Assembly (NCBI GenBank): GCA_018241865.1
Contig: JAFECY010000163.1
Coordinates: forward strand, 1 to 11,446
Source of the DNA: Pseudomonadota bacterium
GTDB lineage: Bacteria > Pseudomonadota > Gammaproteobacteria > Burkholderiales > Burkholderiaceae_D
Direction of reading: 5' to 3'
Length of the DNA: 11,446 bases
Shown: positions 1 through 7,328 of the stretch, piece by piece
How positions within the stretch are numbered: position 1 is the first letter of the stretch
How the letters are laid out: each line of letters starts with the position of its first letter
Notes under the pieces: model-generated
Databases searched by the model: none
Told to the model about the DNA's origin: nothing
Seen by the model: only the letters and a program-made list of their open reading frames with translations
Position numbers and translations under genes: made by a program

Positions 1-716
1 GATAGCGAGGAAACCAGCACGCCGAAATAGAAGATGCCGCGCAACGGCGCATTGCTGAACGAGGTGATCGAATTGACCAGCAACGCCATTTTTTTACTGA
101 AGGTGTAAGTGGATTCACTGGTGCTTTGTTTGTGAATGACATGTTCCACCTGATCGAAGCCGGTAATCACCCACAATCCCGCCAGACACACCTCTCGCTC
201 TTCGTGCTGCAGGAGCGATTGCACATAGCGGCGACTCATCAAACGCGCGGTCACCACATTTTCCGGCAGGCTAATGCCCGTCACGCCGCGGAACAAGCGA
301 TAAAACCACTGACCGCTCCAGCGCTCAAGCAGCCCGCCTTTACGCTTTTCCTGCACGCCGTACACAACGTCGCAACGCTCGGTTGCCATCCGTTCGGAAA
401 ATTCCACGAGCCAAGCCGGGTCTTCCTCAAGATCGCTGTCGATCAGAAATACACGCTCGCCCTTGGCATGTGCCAAGCCGGTCATCATGGCTTTGTGATG
501 TCCGAAATTGCGCGACAAATCAACCACGACTACATGGGAATCCGCTTGCGCGAGACGCACGGCCAATTCCAAGCTATTGTCGGGCGAACCGTCATTGACC
601 AGCACGATTTCATACTCATTCCCGACCACTTGGCGCGCGGCATTCGCCGCCCGTTGGCAGAACTCTGCGATGTAGGGTGCCGAGCGGTACAGGGTCGCAA
701 CAATGGAAAGTTTCAT
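1..716 (-). CDS. Family 2 glycosyltransferase, DPM1/GtrB type, C-terminus cut by window edge
   Basis: Reading from the ATG at 716 gives 238 codons that stay open to the left edge, so the 3' end is missing. The N-terminus ([16 protein letters not shown]) is the first beta strand of a GT-A fold. NDGSPDNS at about 41-48 is the nucleotide-binding aspartate motif. [16 protein letters not shown] at about 66-81 and IDSDLEEDP at about 92-100 match the signature blocks of the DPM1/GtrB/ArnC branch, which transfers sugars to or from polyprenyl phosphate at the inner membrane. The visible end becomes hydrophobic, consistent with the start of the membrane segments usual at the C-terminus of this branch. 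The start codon overlaps the stop of the upstream wbqC-like gene by an ATGA, so the two are probably translationally coupled. The fold and class are clear from the sequence; the sugar and acceptor are unknown. Confidence 0.9.
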   Translation of the reverse strand, partial: MKLSIVATLYRSAPYIAEFCQRAANAARQVVGNEYEIVLVNDGSPDNSLELAVRLAQADSHVVVVDLSRNFGHHKAMMTGLAHAKGERVFLIDSDLEEDPAWLVEFSERMATERCDVVYGVQEKRKGGLLERWSGQWFYRLFRGVTGISLPENVVTARLMSRRYVQSLLQHEEREVCLAGLWVITGFDQVEHVIHKQSTSESTYTFSKKMALLVNSITSFSNAPLRGIFYFGVLVSSL

Positions 717-1411
717 GGCGATTTCACGTATTTCATATACCGCGCAGAATCACGGCCGCAATTGAATAACAAATCCAGAATGGTAACGCCATGCGCGAAT
801 TCACCCCATAATTGTGGGTATTGCGGGTAGTTGTCGTAATCGAACCAGCGCAAGCTGATGCCGTGTTTGGACAGAACCGATTCTTCGATATAACCGCGCG
901 CAGCCGGCCCGGAAATGTATTCTGTTCCGCCTGCCTGCACGCACAAATCGGCCAAGCGTTCGGTTTTTCCTTCAACCAATTGATAATCCCATGAATGGCT
1001 GATCTTGGTGGCAATGCCGAGGTAACGACATATTGCCTCGATGAATAGGCGATTCAGCATGGACAGAGAGGGATAGGTTTGCCGATAGAGTGGTGCGAAA
1101 ATGGCGCTCACCTCCTCAAAACAGGGCGCACGCCGATAATTCTGCACCAACGCCTTCCAGTGATTTTCCTGCCAATCATCGCCATCAATTTCGGTTTCGC
1201 GTATGGTCTGCAGGTATTTTCCCTTGACCTTCACCGGCACGGTCAGCCATTGCAATCCTTGCGGGGTTTTGATCTGATTGCGGTTGCGCCAATCACGACG
1301 GGTGTATTGCATGTCGTCGTACAGGATGAATTCATCCACTGCCGCGATCATGTCAAAGTAGCCCTTCCAGGGGATGTAGTTGGATTGGACGATGGCAACT
1401 TTCTTCTTCAT
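713..1411 (-). CDS. WbqC-family protein
   Basis: A 232-residue protein with the WbqC family hallmarks: an N-terminal block [17 protein letters not shown], then an aspartate/tyrosine-rich stretch ([16 protein letters not shown]) and a C-terminal [15 protein letters not shown] block. WbqC proteins recur in O-antigen and glycan clusters, but their biochemical role is not established to my knowledge, so no reaction is assigned. I chose the ATG at 1411 because family members begin directly with M-K-K-(K)-V-A-I; an in-frame ATG at 1429 would add six residues, and neither has a good ribosome binding site. It is the first gene of a minus-strand unit divergent from the Wzz-like gene, and its stop overlaps the start of the downstream GT2 gene (ATGA). 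No membrane segment or signal peptide is apparent, so it is probably cytoplasmic. Confidence 0.88.
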   Translation of the reverse strand: MKKKVAIVQSNYIPWKGYFDMIAAVDEFILYDDMQYTRRDWRNRNQIKTPQGLQWLTVPVKVKGKYLQTIRETEIDGDDWQENHWKALVQNYRRAPCFEEVSAIFAPLYRQTYPSLSMLNRLFIEAICRYLGIATKISHSWDYQLVEGKTERLADLCVQAGGTEYISGPAARGYIEESVLSKHGISLRWFDYDNYPQYPQLWGEFAHGVTILDLLFNCGRDSARYMKYVKSP

Positions 1412-1524
1412 TTGTTTCGCAGCATGCATTCAATTGTGAATGGCAACCCATGTATCATGGCGAGTTTGACGGATTGACGAGACCAAGGTGCGTCCCATCG
1501 CATTGCATAAGGTGCACAAAGCGA

Positions 1525-1533
1525 ATTATCGCA
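1525..1533 (-). promoter_or_regulatory. Candidate extended -10 promoter element for the wbqC-like/GT2 unit
   Basis: On the minus strand the sequence TGCGATAAT matches the extended -10 pattern TGnTATAAT at all but one fixed base. The best -35-like sequence upstream (TTGGTA) is 20 bp away, which is too far. If real, transcription would start near 1518, leaving a leader of about 105 nt before the ATG at 1411. Pattern match only. Confidence 0.3.
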
Positions 1534-1559
1534 CGGGCGCACAACGAGAATACCAAGCG

Positions 1560-1573
1560 ACATGCTGGCATGT
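1560..1573. repeat. Short inverted repeat ACATGC-TG-GCATGT, possible operator
   Basis: Perfect 6-bp arms are separated by 2 bp, inside the divergent promoter region between the two candidate -10 boxes. The symmetry is typical of a dimeric regulator site, but a repeat this short can also arise by chance and no known operator consensus is matched. Confidence 0.25.
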
Positions 1574-1601
1574 GACGCGGTAATTCGACAACCCAATACG
1601 G

Positions 1602-1607
1602 TATAAA
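1602..1607 (+). promoter_or_regulatory. Candidate -10 box for the wzz-like gene
   Basis: TATAAA on the plus strand, 26 bp upstream of the ATG at 1634, would give a leader of about 20 nt. No recognisable -35 hexamer sits 16-18 bp upstream. The inverted repeat at 1560-1573 ends 28 bp upstream of it, a position where an activator could bind. Weak evidence. Confidence 0.28.
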
Positions 1608-1633
1608 GATTTTGGCAGAGTGAGAAATTAAAT

Positions 1634-2440
1634 ATGGAAAAAACAGCAATGGAACAGGAAATCGACTTCATCGAAGTCATCAAGGAAAACAAGGGCTGGA
1701 TAGTGGCCGCTGCGGCCGTCAGCGCGGCGTGCGGTCTTGCTTATGGTCTTCTCATGCCGCCGCAATACGAGGCAGTCGCCGACATTCAAATGGCTTCGGT
1801 GGCCGGTACGATGGTGGAAGCGCCGGCCGTGCTGGCGGAAAAGCTGAAGCTACCGCTGTATTTTTCCGGCGCCACGCTGAAATCCTGCGAAATGGAAGAA
1901 TCGCCTCTGGGGGGGAAGGAGTTGAGCAACCGACTCAAGCCTTCCGTCAACAAGAATGCGCCGTTTGTCAGCATTCAATTCAGGGGTAAGTCGGCTGCCA
2001 AGGCCAAGACCTGTCTCGCATCCATCGTCGGTGACATCCAGAAGCGCCAGGAACTCTTGGCGCACCCGAGTCTTGAAGTGAAAAAGAACCAGTTGAATAC
2101 TTTGGAGCAGAAGCTGGCGCAAGCGGATTCCTTGCGAAAATCGTTTCCGGTCGAAAACCTGAAATTCAATGTCGATAATAGCCAATTTTCTGCTGCCGCC
2201 TTGATGATCATGACTTCGCTCTCAAAGGATAGCGAAAGCAAGGACTTGCGCAACCAGCTCAGTGACTTGCAGATTGCCTTGAAAGAACCGCAAACCAAGG
2301 AAACCCAGATGGTGACGGAGATTTATGCGCCGGATGTCAATGTCGGATGGAAATGGTGGAAGACCGCTTTTCTGGGCGCGATTGCCGGCGGCTTGCTGGC
2401 GGTAATGTTTTTCCTTGCCCGGAAAATGTTCGGGAAGTGA
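1634..2440 (+). CDS. Wzz-like chain-length determinant protein
   Basis: A 268-residue protein with the two-membrane-segment layout of polysaccharide co-polymerases. There is a short cytoplasmic N-terminus with an IDFIEVIKENK segment, a first membrane segment at about 22-40, the PPQYEAVADIQM block that opens the periplasmic Wzz domain, and a mostly helical Lys/Gln-rich periplasmic part (about 145-175 looks coiled-coil-prone). A second membrane segment lies at about 244-262, with a short basic tail (ARKMFGK). Such proteins set the modal length of O-antigen or similar polymers made by Wzy. It is shorter than typical Wzz proteins (usually over 300 residues) and has no tyrosine-kinase domain. It is a single-gene unit on the opposite strand from the rest of the cluster. 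The start at 1634 is weakly supported; an ATG at 1649 (residue 6) preceded by GGAAAA is an alternative. Confidence 0.75.
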   Translation: MEKTAMEQEIDFIEVIKENKGWIVAAAAVSAACGLAYGLLMPPQYEAVADIQMASVAGTMVEAPAVLAEKLKLPLYFSGATLKSCEMEESPLGGKELSNRLKPSVNKNAPFVSIQFRGKSAAKAKTCLASIVGDIQKRQELLAHPSLEVKKNQLNTLEQKLAQADSLRKSFPVENLKFNVDNSQFSAAALMIMTSLSKDSESKDLRNQLSDLQIALKEPQTKETQMVTEIYAPDVNVGWKWWKTAFLGAIAGGLLAVMFFLARKMFGK

Positions 2441-2480
2441 AGGGTGCTGTGCCATGCGGGGTGCGCCCGCATGGCCTTCA
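2438..2480. terminator. Bidirectional hairpin between convergent genes
   Basis: A perfect 10-bp stem (GCCATGCGGG at 2451-2460 with CCCGCATGGC at 2466-2475) encloses a 5-base loop. An outer 5-bp arm pairs TGAAG (2438-2442) with CTTCA (2476-2480), leaving an 8-base bulge. The outer arm contains both stop codons, that of the wzz-like gene on the plus strand and that of the glycosyltransferase gene on the minus strand. No T-tract follows on either strand, so it is not a canonical intrinsic terminator. Its place between convergent stops still suggests a role in ending or stabilising both transcripts. Confidence 0.55.
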
Positions 2481-3899
2481 ACTGGGGTTCGCCCAAGTAC
2501 GCAGGTCGGCATGTGGCATCTCGTTGAGTAAAATACGTAGTTGCTGCCCCAGATTTTTTGCCAGCGTGCGTGCCGTTTCTGCAGGGTGTTGCGGATCGAA
2601 TCCGCGAAATGAAAAGAAATCACCCTCGAAACTACCTTGCAATAAATGGGAAAGAATGCGGCGCTGACGATCCTGCAGCGAATTTGTCGCCTGCCATTCG
2701 CTGACTCTTTTGGGTAATGCCGCGATTTGTTCTGGTGTATCGAAAGTCAGAAAATCGCCTGTTGTCACGTAATAGGTGGGACTGACGACGGAAACCCGAC
2801 CCAGCAGTGCCGATTGCAAACCCAATGTGCCGGTCAAAGTGAAATTGGCCCCGACCAGATCGACTGCCTCATTGCCGCTGACTTCATAGGGCAGAAAAAT
2901 GACGTTTGGTAGCGATTTCAGACGTTTGATCAGCTCGCGTTGGCGGAAACCGAATTGCGAAGGATGATCCTTGACCAAGACCAGGAAGCCTGCTTCGACG
3001 AATGCCCGGGCGGCGGCCACCATCAGATTCTCGTAATCGATCATCCCGATATTCGTGATCCAGTAATCGATCGAGGCTTCGGGGAACAGTTGCAGGCCAA
3101 AAAATATCCGCCGCTCCCTGGGGAAATGATCCAGGGATTCACGCCAGTTCCAGTCGATCAGATCCAGCGTCTGCAGATCGGCAAGGCGCGGTTTGTGACC
3201 CAGAAAGGATTGGGCATCGAGGTAGTGCAGGCTTCTCGGATCGCGCTTGATCCAGGAAATCAGCTTGAACCCCCAGCCGCGGACGCGGAAGTAGCCGAAT
3301 GTCTTGAGCCAGCGTCGGCGCGTATAGCGCGTCGCGGTTTGTACATACGATGGCGTGAAGCTGGGATCGGCAATGGTCTTGACGTGGTGATCTAGCACCT
3401 CTGGCAAAGGTGTCGGGGCGGTCTGCAGTAATTGACCTCTATACATCAGCATGCACATGCCGGAAATGAGACTGGCAGTCAGTTCCACATATCGCAAGCC
3501 GCGTCGCTTCGATAGCCTTTCTAGCACATCGGATACATAACGGTCGATGGGAAAGCTCAACACGATGCAGGGGTTCACTTCGTCCAGAACCTTGGTGAAT
3601 GCATACTCCATCGCCGCAATCATGCAGCGCGCCTGTTTGGCTGGAAGCCAGCGCAGCAGGCGGCAGCGCGCGATGATGTCTTGTACTTCTTCTTCCGAAA
3701 AGGCGATGGTGCGAATGTCTGCAAGGCGGATCTGGCGTGCATATTCGGCATTAAAGTCATCTACGACATCCCGGTCGCCTGCACCGCGAATATCGGAAAC
3801 CACGACATGCCTCTCGAAGCCGAGATGATTGCCAACATGCTTCCACCAGGCGTTGGTTCGGTTGATGGCGTAAATGAGAACAGTGTCGTTGGTATTCAC
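2478..3899 (-). CDS. Putative GT-B-type glycosyltransferase, capsule polysaccharide biosynthesis-like
   Basis: A 473-residue soluble protein that I place, without certainty, among capsule-synthesis-like enzymes. The C-terminal half looks like the nucleotide-sugar-binding Rossmann half of a GT-B enzyme. After a hydrophobic strand comes LVLVKDHP (about 306-313), then NVIFLPYEVSGNEAVDLV (about 332-349) and a glycine/threonine block, NFTLTGTLGLQSALLG (about 352-367), placed like the K-x-HP and T-x-x-x-E-A-x-x-x-G signatures of capsule glycosyltransferases. The N-terminal half contains VLSFPIDRYVSDVL (about 113-126) and no membrane segment. The start is a GTG at 3899, one base after the flippase stop, with a distant GGAAA upstream. 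As the last gene of the operon that makes a CMP-activated sugar and a flippase, it is a reasonable candidate for the transferase of that sugar. This is inference from position; donor and linkage are unknown. Confidence 0.6.
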   Translation of the reverse strand: MNTNDTVLIYAINRTNAWWKHVGNHLGFERHVVVSDIRGAGDRDVVDDFNAEYARQIRLADIRTIAFSEEEVQDIIARCRLLRWLPAKQARCMIAAMEYAFTKVLDEVNPCIVLSFPIDRYVSDVLERLSKRRGLRYVELTASLISGMCMLMYRGQLLQTAPTPLPEVLDHHVKTIADPSFTPSYVQTATRYTRRRWLKTFGYFRVRGWGFKLISWIKRDPRSLHYLDAQSFLGHKPRLADLQTLDLIDWNWRESLDHFPRERRIFFGLQLFPEASIDYWITNIGMIDYENLMVAAARAFVEAGFLVLVKDHPSQFGFRQRELIKRLKSLPNVIFLPYEVSGNEAVDLVGANFTLTGTLGLQSALLGRVSVVSPTYYVTTGDFLTFDTPEQIAALPKRVSEWQATNSLQDRQRRILSHLLQGSFEGDFFSFRGFDPQHPAETARTLAKNLGQQLRILLNEMPHADLRTWANPS

Positions 3900-3900
3900 T

Positions 3901-5118
3901 TCAAGGTTTTCCAGTGGAATTCATATTAAGTGCGAGCAGAATGGCAGGAGCGATCAGGGTGCCGCTGAAAGCGCCCGGCAGTCCAAGCAATGCGGCCATC
4001 AGCGCCATACATGGAAGGCCGACGATCACGCTGGTGATTTGATGGTGAAACAATCTGGTATCGGCGCCTGCTGACAAAAGCAGTAACCCTGAATAGTCGG
4101 CTGCGGTGCGCAACAAAACGCCCACCGTTAATATGGCGACAAAGGGAGCCGCAATATGAAAGCGAGAAGCTGGATTGTGCATGACGAAATTGATGCCTAG
4201 CGCCAGCCCAATCAAACATATCAGAACCAAGGCAAATCGGTGGTACTCCGTTTTTACCGTTTTGCGCGCTTGGATCAGCGCTCCTTCTCGCCCGAGTCGA
4301 TAGATATCAGGAGAGATGCGAGCGTAGGACACGATGCTGAAAAATTGTAGTGCTAGACCAGCTAGGGTGATGTTGCGGAAATAGATGCCGATATCTTCGG
4401 CTGATAGAGTCGCTCCGACGACAAATCGGTCGGCTTGCAATGCAATGATGGCTGCCAACCCCATCAGGAAATGTAGCTTCGATGCACGGTATTGTTCTGG
4501 AATGCGCTGCGGGGATGGTAGAGCGATATTCTGAGTCTGAAACAGACGTGTCCGCCGATGCCAGAGCACGGTGACGATGGTGATAAATAGAAGCGATGCC
4601 AATCCCCATATATGCATGACCCAAAATAAATTGAAGTCGTTTGGTGTGTGCCATTTTCCTAAGAAAATGGCAATCAGCAGCAAAATATTCTTGAAGACAA
4701 CTGCCAGAAGAAAAGCATGAGCTTCTCGATCAATCAGAGTCATGAGATATGCCTGATTTGCGAGATGTTCACCTACTGCAATGAGGATGAACAGGCCTAC
4801 GATAAACGGTGGCCATTGAGCAATTAGTCCTAGCAAGAATGCAAGAATTGGTAAAACAAAGGCGTATTGCACGCCAAAAAAATGCAAGGTGCCGCGCAAT
4901 TGCTGGTGAATGACGACTTGAGAGGCGCCCGCCATTCTGCGTTGCACATCGATGAGTCTTTCAAATCCGATCAGGAAGGACGTTAGCCCGATCACGGTCG
5001 AGGTGAGACCGAACTTTCCGGCATCGACCAGCGGCAAACTATAGGTGCAGAAAAGAATGAAAACGCCTCTGCTTAGCACCTCTAGCAGTTTGGCACCCAC
5101 CAAGAAGCGAATGCGCAT
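3901..5118 (-). CDS. Wzx-like polysaccharide repeat-unit flippase
   Basis: A 405-residue, strongly hydrophobic protein with roughly ten to twelve predicted membrane segments (for example about 14-31, 38-52, 83-101, 104-118, 137-153, 166-185, 294-312, 322-337, 365-398) joined by short basic loops. The central segment ALQADRFVVGATLSAEDIGI (about 226-245), followed by a YFRN turn and a conserved-looking ISPDIYRLGREG loop (about 268-279), resembles the middle of Wzx/MATE-like O-antigen flippases. These move undecaprenyl-diphosphate-linked repeat units across the inner membrane. A Shine-Dalgarno AAGGT at 5127-5131 sits 8 bases before the ATG and touches the stop codon of the upstream dehydrogenase gene. 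Base composition is clearly lower in GC than the sugar-synthesis genes upstream, as is common for strain-specific flippase genes. Export direction and substrate are inferred from context. Confidence 0.82.
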   Translation of the reverse strand: MRIRFLVGAKLLEVLSRGVFILFCTYSLPLVDAGKFGLTSTVIGLTSFLIGFERLIDVQRRMAGASQVVIHQQLRGTLHFFGVQYAFVLPILAFLLGLIAQWPPFIVGLFILIAVGEHLANQAYLMTLIDREAHAFLLAVVFKNILLLIAIFLGKWHTPNDFNLFWVMHIWGLASLLFITIVTVLWHRRTRLFQTQNIALPSPQRIPEQYRASKLHFLMGLAAIIALQADRFVVGATLSAEDIGIYFRNITLAGLALQFFSIVSYARISPDIYRLGREGALIQARKTVKTEYHRFALVLICLIGLALGINFVMHNPASRFHIAAPFVAILTVGVLLRTAADYSGLLLLSAGADTRLFHHQITSVIVGLPCMALMAALLGLPGAFSGTLIAPAILLALNMNSTGKP

Positions 5119-5130
5119 TACGTCTTACCT

Positions 5131-5937
5131 TTACCAGGCAGTCCAGCCGCCATCTACCGCGACCGTCTGACCGGTCAGGTAGCTGGAGGCATCCGACGCC
5201 AAGTACAGCAGGGTCGGCACCATTTCGTCGGCGCGCGCCATGCGTCCGAGCGGGACGCGTTGCGAATACTTGTCGGAGAAAACCGAATTCTGTCCGCTCG
5301 ACACGCCGCCGGGTACGAGGCAATTGACCCGGATGCCTTGCTTGGCCCAGTGGGTGGCCAGCCATTTGGTCAGACCCACCACGGCGGCTTTGGATGCGGC
5401 ATAAACGGCCGGGGTGTTGATGGCACCACCCAGATAGTCGGAGCCTTCGTAAATGCGCGGGTCGGGGCCGACTAGGCCATAGATGGAGCCGGTCTGAATG
5501 ATCGAACCGCCGCGCCCCTGCGCGAGCATTTCCTTGCCGACCGCCTGTGCCATCAGGAACATGCCGTCGATGTTGACGGACATGACTTCGCGCCAGACTT
5601 CCAGCGGATAGTCTTCAAAAGACGTGAAGAAGGTGCGCGGGTCGGCCGTCTTGGTGGCGGCGTTGTTGTGCAGGATGTCGATGGTACCGAAGCGTGCCTT
5701 GATCGCGGCGACGCACGCCTTGACCGAATCGGCATTCGCTACGTCGCAGGCGAAGCCTGCGGCTTGCGCGCCGATTTGCTGCGCGGTTTTTTCGGCGAGA
5801 TCGGTTTGCATATCGACGATGGCGACTTGCGCGCCGGCGCTGGCCAGCCCGGCGGCAAAACCTTGCCCTAGGATGCCGGCGCCGCCTGTGACGACGGCGA
5901 CCTTGCCGTCAAGTCTGAATGTTTGCAGAGGGTTCAT
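5131..5937 (-). CDS. Short-chain dehydrogenase/reductase (SDR), sugar-modifying candidate
   Basis: A 268-residue classical SDR. The cofactor motif TGGAGILG is at about 17-24 and an acidic residue ends the second strand (VAIVDM, D42), which usually means NAD(H) rather than NADP(H). HNNA is at 90-93, N122 lies in SVNIDG, the catalytic serine is S151, and the YxxxK pair is Y179/K183 (YAASK). The C-terminal TGQTVAVDGGWTAW block is typical of the family. The reading frame is open for 56 more codons upstream, but those are arginine/proline-rich and lie inside the aminotransferase gene. The ATG at 5937, 8 bp after that gene's stop, gives the normal SDR start. It may oxidise a sugar hydroxyl to a ketone for the neighbouring aminotransferase; PtmA-type SDRs occur in legionaminic acid loci, but the substrate here is inferred only from context. 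Confidence 0.88.
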   Translation of the reverse strand: MNPLQTFRLDGKVAVVTGGAGILGQGFAAGLASAGAQVAIVDMQTDLAEKTAQQIGAQAAGFACDVANADSVKACVAAIKARFGTIDILHNNAATKTADPRTFFTSFEDYPLEVWREVMSVNIDGMFLMAQAVGKEMLAQGRGGSIIQTGSIYGLVGPDPRIYEGSDYLGGAINTPAVYAASKAAVVGLTKWLATHWAKQGIRVNCLVPGGVSSGQNSVFSDKYSQRVPLGRMARADEMVPTLLYLASDASSYLTGQTVAVDGGWTAW

Positions 5938-5945
5938 CGGTGCGC

Positions 5946-7328
5946 TCAATTGTGGCTGCGGAATACGGGCCGGATCGCCGGGCCTACGAGGAAGTTTTCG
6001 ATTTTGTCGTCCAATGCCTGTTTCAGCACGGCCAAAGCGCCGTCGGCAGCTTCCAGCGTCATCGCCAGTTCGGCATCGCCATGCGATTGCGAGATGGCGA
6101 TCCAAGGCATCAGCACGCCGCGCTGGATCATTTCTTGCGCGTACAGCGTGCGCAGTGCCATCGAAGGTTTGCCATCTCGATCGAGCGTCAGGTAGTTCAG
6201 CGAAATGGCGGGGCCGTCCATGACGAAATGCTGCGACAGGCCGTGGCGCTGCGCGACTTCGTTCAGACCGGCCTTGAGCTTCTTGCCGTATTGCCAGAGG
6301 TGGTCGGTAACCTTGTCTTCCTGATAGATGCGTACCGTTTCGATGAAAGCGCCCAGTCCCGGCATTTCGGCGCCGTGCGTGCTCGACAAGAGGAAGGTGC
6401 GCTCCATGCCCGGTTCGTCGATCGAGCCAACCCGCATCACGTCACGCCGGCCACCGACCGCGGCAACCGAGAAGCCGTTGGCCATGCCCTTGCCGAAAGT
6501 GCACAGGTCCGGCGTCACGCCGAAAAAGGCTTGCGCGCCGCGCAGATGCCAGCGGAAGCCGGTGATCATTTCATCGAGGATGAACAGCGCATCCGATGCG
6601 CGGCACAGCGCCTGCACCTGCTGCAGGAAGTTGCCGCCGTTGTTGGCGCAAGTGCAGGCTTGTTCCGGCCACTTCTCCTGGCAGGAAGGCGGGCATGGCG
6701 TCAGCGCGGTCGCCGGCTCCATCATTACCGCGGCAATCTCGCCCGGATGCGCATCGAACAAGGCCCTGAGGCTGGCGATGTCGCCATAGTCGAACACTAG
6801 GGTGCCGCTGACATGTTCTTCGGGAATGCCGCGCTTCAGGCTGGTGGTGCCGATGAACCAGTCATCGAAGGAAAAGAAGGGATGCTGGCGCGGCACGCAG
6901 ACATAGCGCCTGCCGGTGAAGGCGCGTGCGATCTTCACTGCTGCCGTGGTCACGTTCGAACCGTTCTTGGCGAACTTCACCATTTCCACCGAGGGGATTA
7001 GATCGATCAGGGCTTCGGCGGCGCGCAGTTCGGTCAGCGTGGCGCGGGTCAGGTTGACGCCGGCCTGCATCTCGTTGAATGCTGCCGCATTGACGCGCTC
7101 GTCCGCATAACCGAGCGTGACTGCACGCAAGGCCATGCCGTAGTCGAGGAATTTCCTGCCATCGACACCCCAGACATAAGCGCCCTTGCCATGCGTGAGC
7201 AAAGGCGGCGCATTGGCGGGAAACTGGTCATCGCCGCGCGAGTAGGTGTGCGCGCCGCCGGGAATGGCGCGGTGCACGCGAGCACGCCATTCGTCTGCCG
7301 ATAACTGGTCTTGGCTCAAATTCGCCAT
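5946..7328 (-). CDS. Class III PLP aminotransferase, glutamate-1-semialdehyde aminomutase-like, with a Cys-rich insertion
   Basis: A 460-residue fold-type I, class III aminotransferase. The N-terminus has the GSA-aminomutase-like IPGGAHTYSRGDDQFP block (about 22-37). FAKNGSNVTTAAVKIAR (119-135) corresponds to the cofactor phosphate region. LDEMITGFR (251-259) supplies the aspartate that pairs with the pyridine nitrogen, and K280 in TFGKGMANGF is the expected Schiff-base lysine. It is unlikely to be the tetrapyrrole enzyme HemL because it sits in a polysaccharide operon and the active-site stretches differ. An unusual insertion after EPATALT carries four cysteines (C212, C216, C225, C227). GGAG at 7334-7337, 5 bases before the ATG, supports the start, which overlaps the upstream acyltransferase gene by 13 bp. 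It probably aminates a keto-sugar or aldehyde precursor, perhaps one made by the adjacent SDR; the substrate is inferred. Confidence 0.85.
   Translation of the reverse strand: MANLSQDQLSADEWRARVHRAIPGGAHTYSRGDDQFPANAPPLLTHGKGAYVWGVDGRKFLDYGMALRAVTLGYADERVNAAAFNEMQAGVNLTRATLTELRAAEALIDLIPSVEMVKFAKNGSNVTTAAVKIARAFTGRRYVCVPRQHPFFSFDDWFIGTTSLKRGIPEEHVSGTLVFDYGDIASLRALFDAHPGEIAAVMMEPATALTPCPPSCQEKWPEQACTCANNGGNFLQQVQALCRASDALFILDEMITGFRWHLRGAQAFFGVTPDLCTFGKGMANGFSVAAVGGRRDVMRVGSIDEPGMERTFLLSSTHGAEMPGLGAFIETVRIYQEDKVTDHLWQYGKKLKAGLNEVAQRHGLSQHFVMDGPAISLNYLTLDRDGKPSMALRTLYAQEMIQRGVLMPWIAISQSHGDAELAMTLEAADGALAVLKQALDDKIENFLVGPAIRPVFRSHN

Larger units (their letters stand above)
1430..1633. promoter_or_regulatory. 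Divergent intergenic region between the wbqC-like and wzz-like genes
   Basis: This gap separates genes read in opposite directions and must hold the promoters of both units unless they start inside genes. It is more AT-rich than the genes on the right of the window. On the minus strand an extended -10-like TGCGATAAT lies at 1525-1533. On the plus strand a TATAAA lies at 1602-1607. Neither has a convincing -35 box at 17 bp. Short inverted repeats are at 1448-1460 (CCATG-TAT-CATGG) and 1560-1573 (ACATGC-TG-GCATGT). I see no small gene or RNA here. Confidence 0.5.

Noticed and set aside
126..830. Plus-strand open frame of 234 codons
   Set aside because: It lies antisense to the GT2 and the end of the wbqC-like gene, both of which carry clear family motifs; its translation shows no recognisable domain.
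5938..6105. 56-codon N-terminal extension of the dehydrogenase
   Set aside because: The extra residues are Arg/Pro-rich, overlap the aminotransferase gene and precede a textbook SDR start at 5937.
5919..6800. Plus-strand open frame of 293 codons
   Set aside because: Antisense to the GC-rich aminotransferase gene; the translation is rich in His/Arg/Ala and has no family signature, typical of a mirror frame.
5946..7328. hemL (tetrapyrrole biosynthesis)
   Set aside because: The fold and cofactor residues match the class, but the context is a polysaccharide operon and the Cys-rich insertion and divergent blocks argue against glutamate-1-semialdehyde as substrate.
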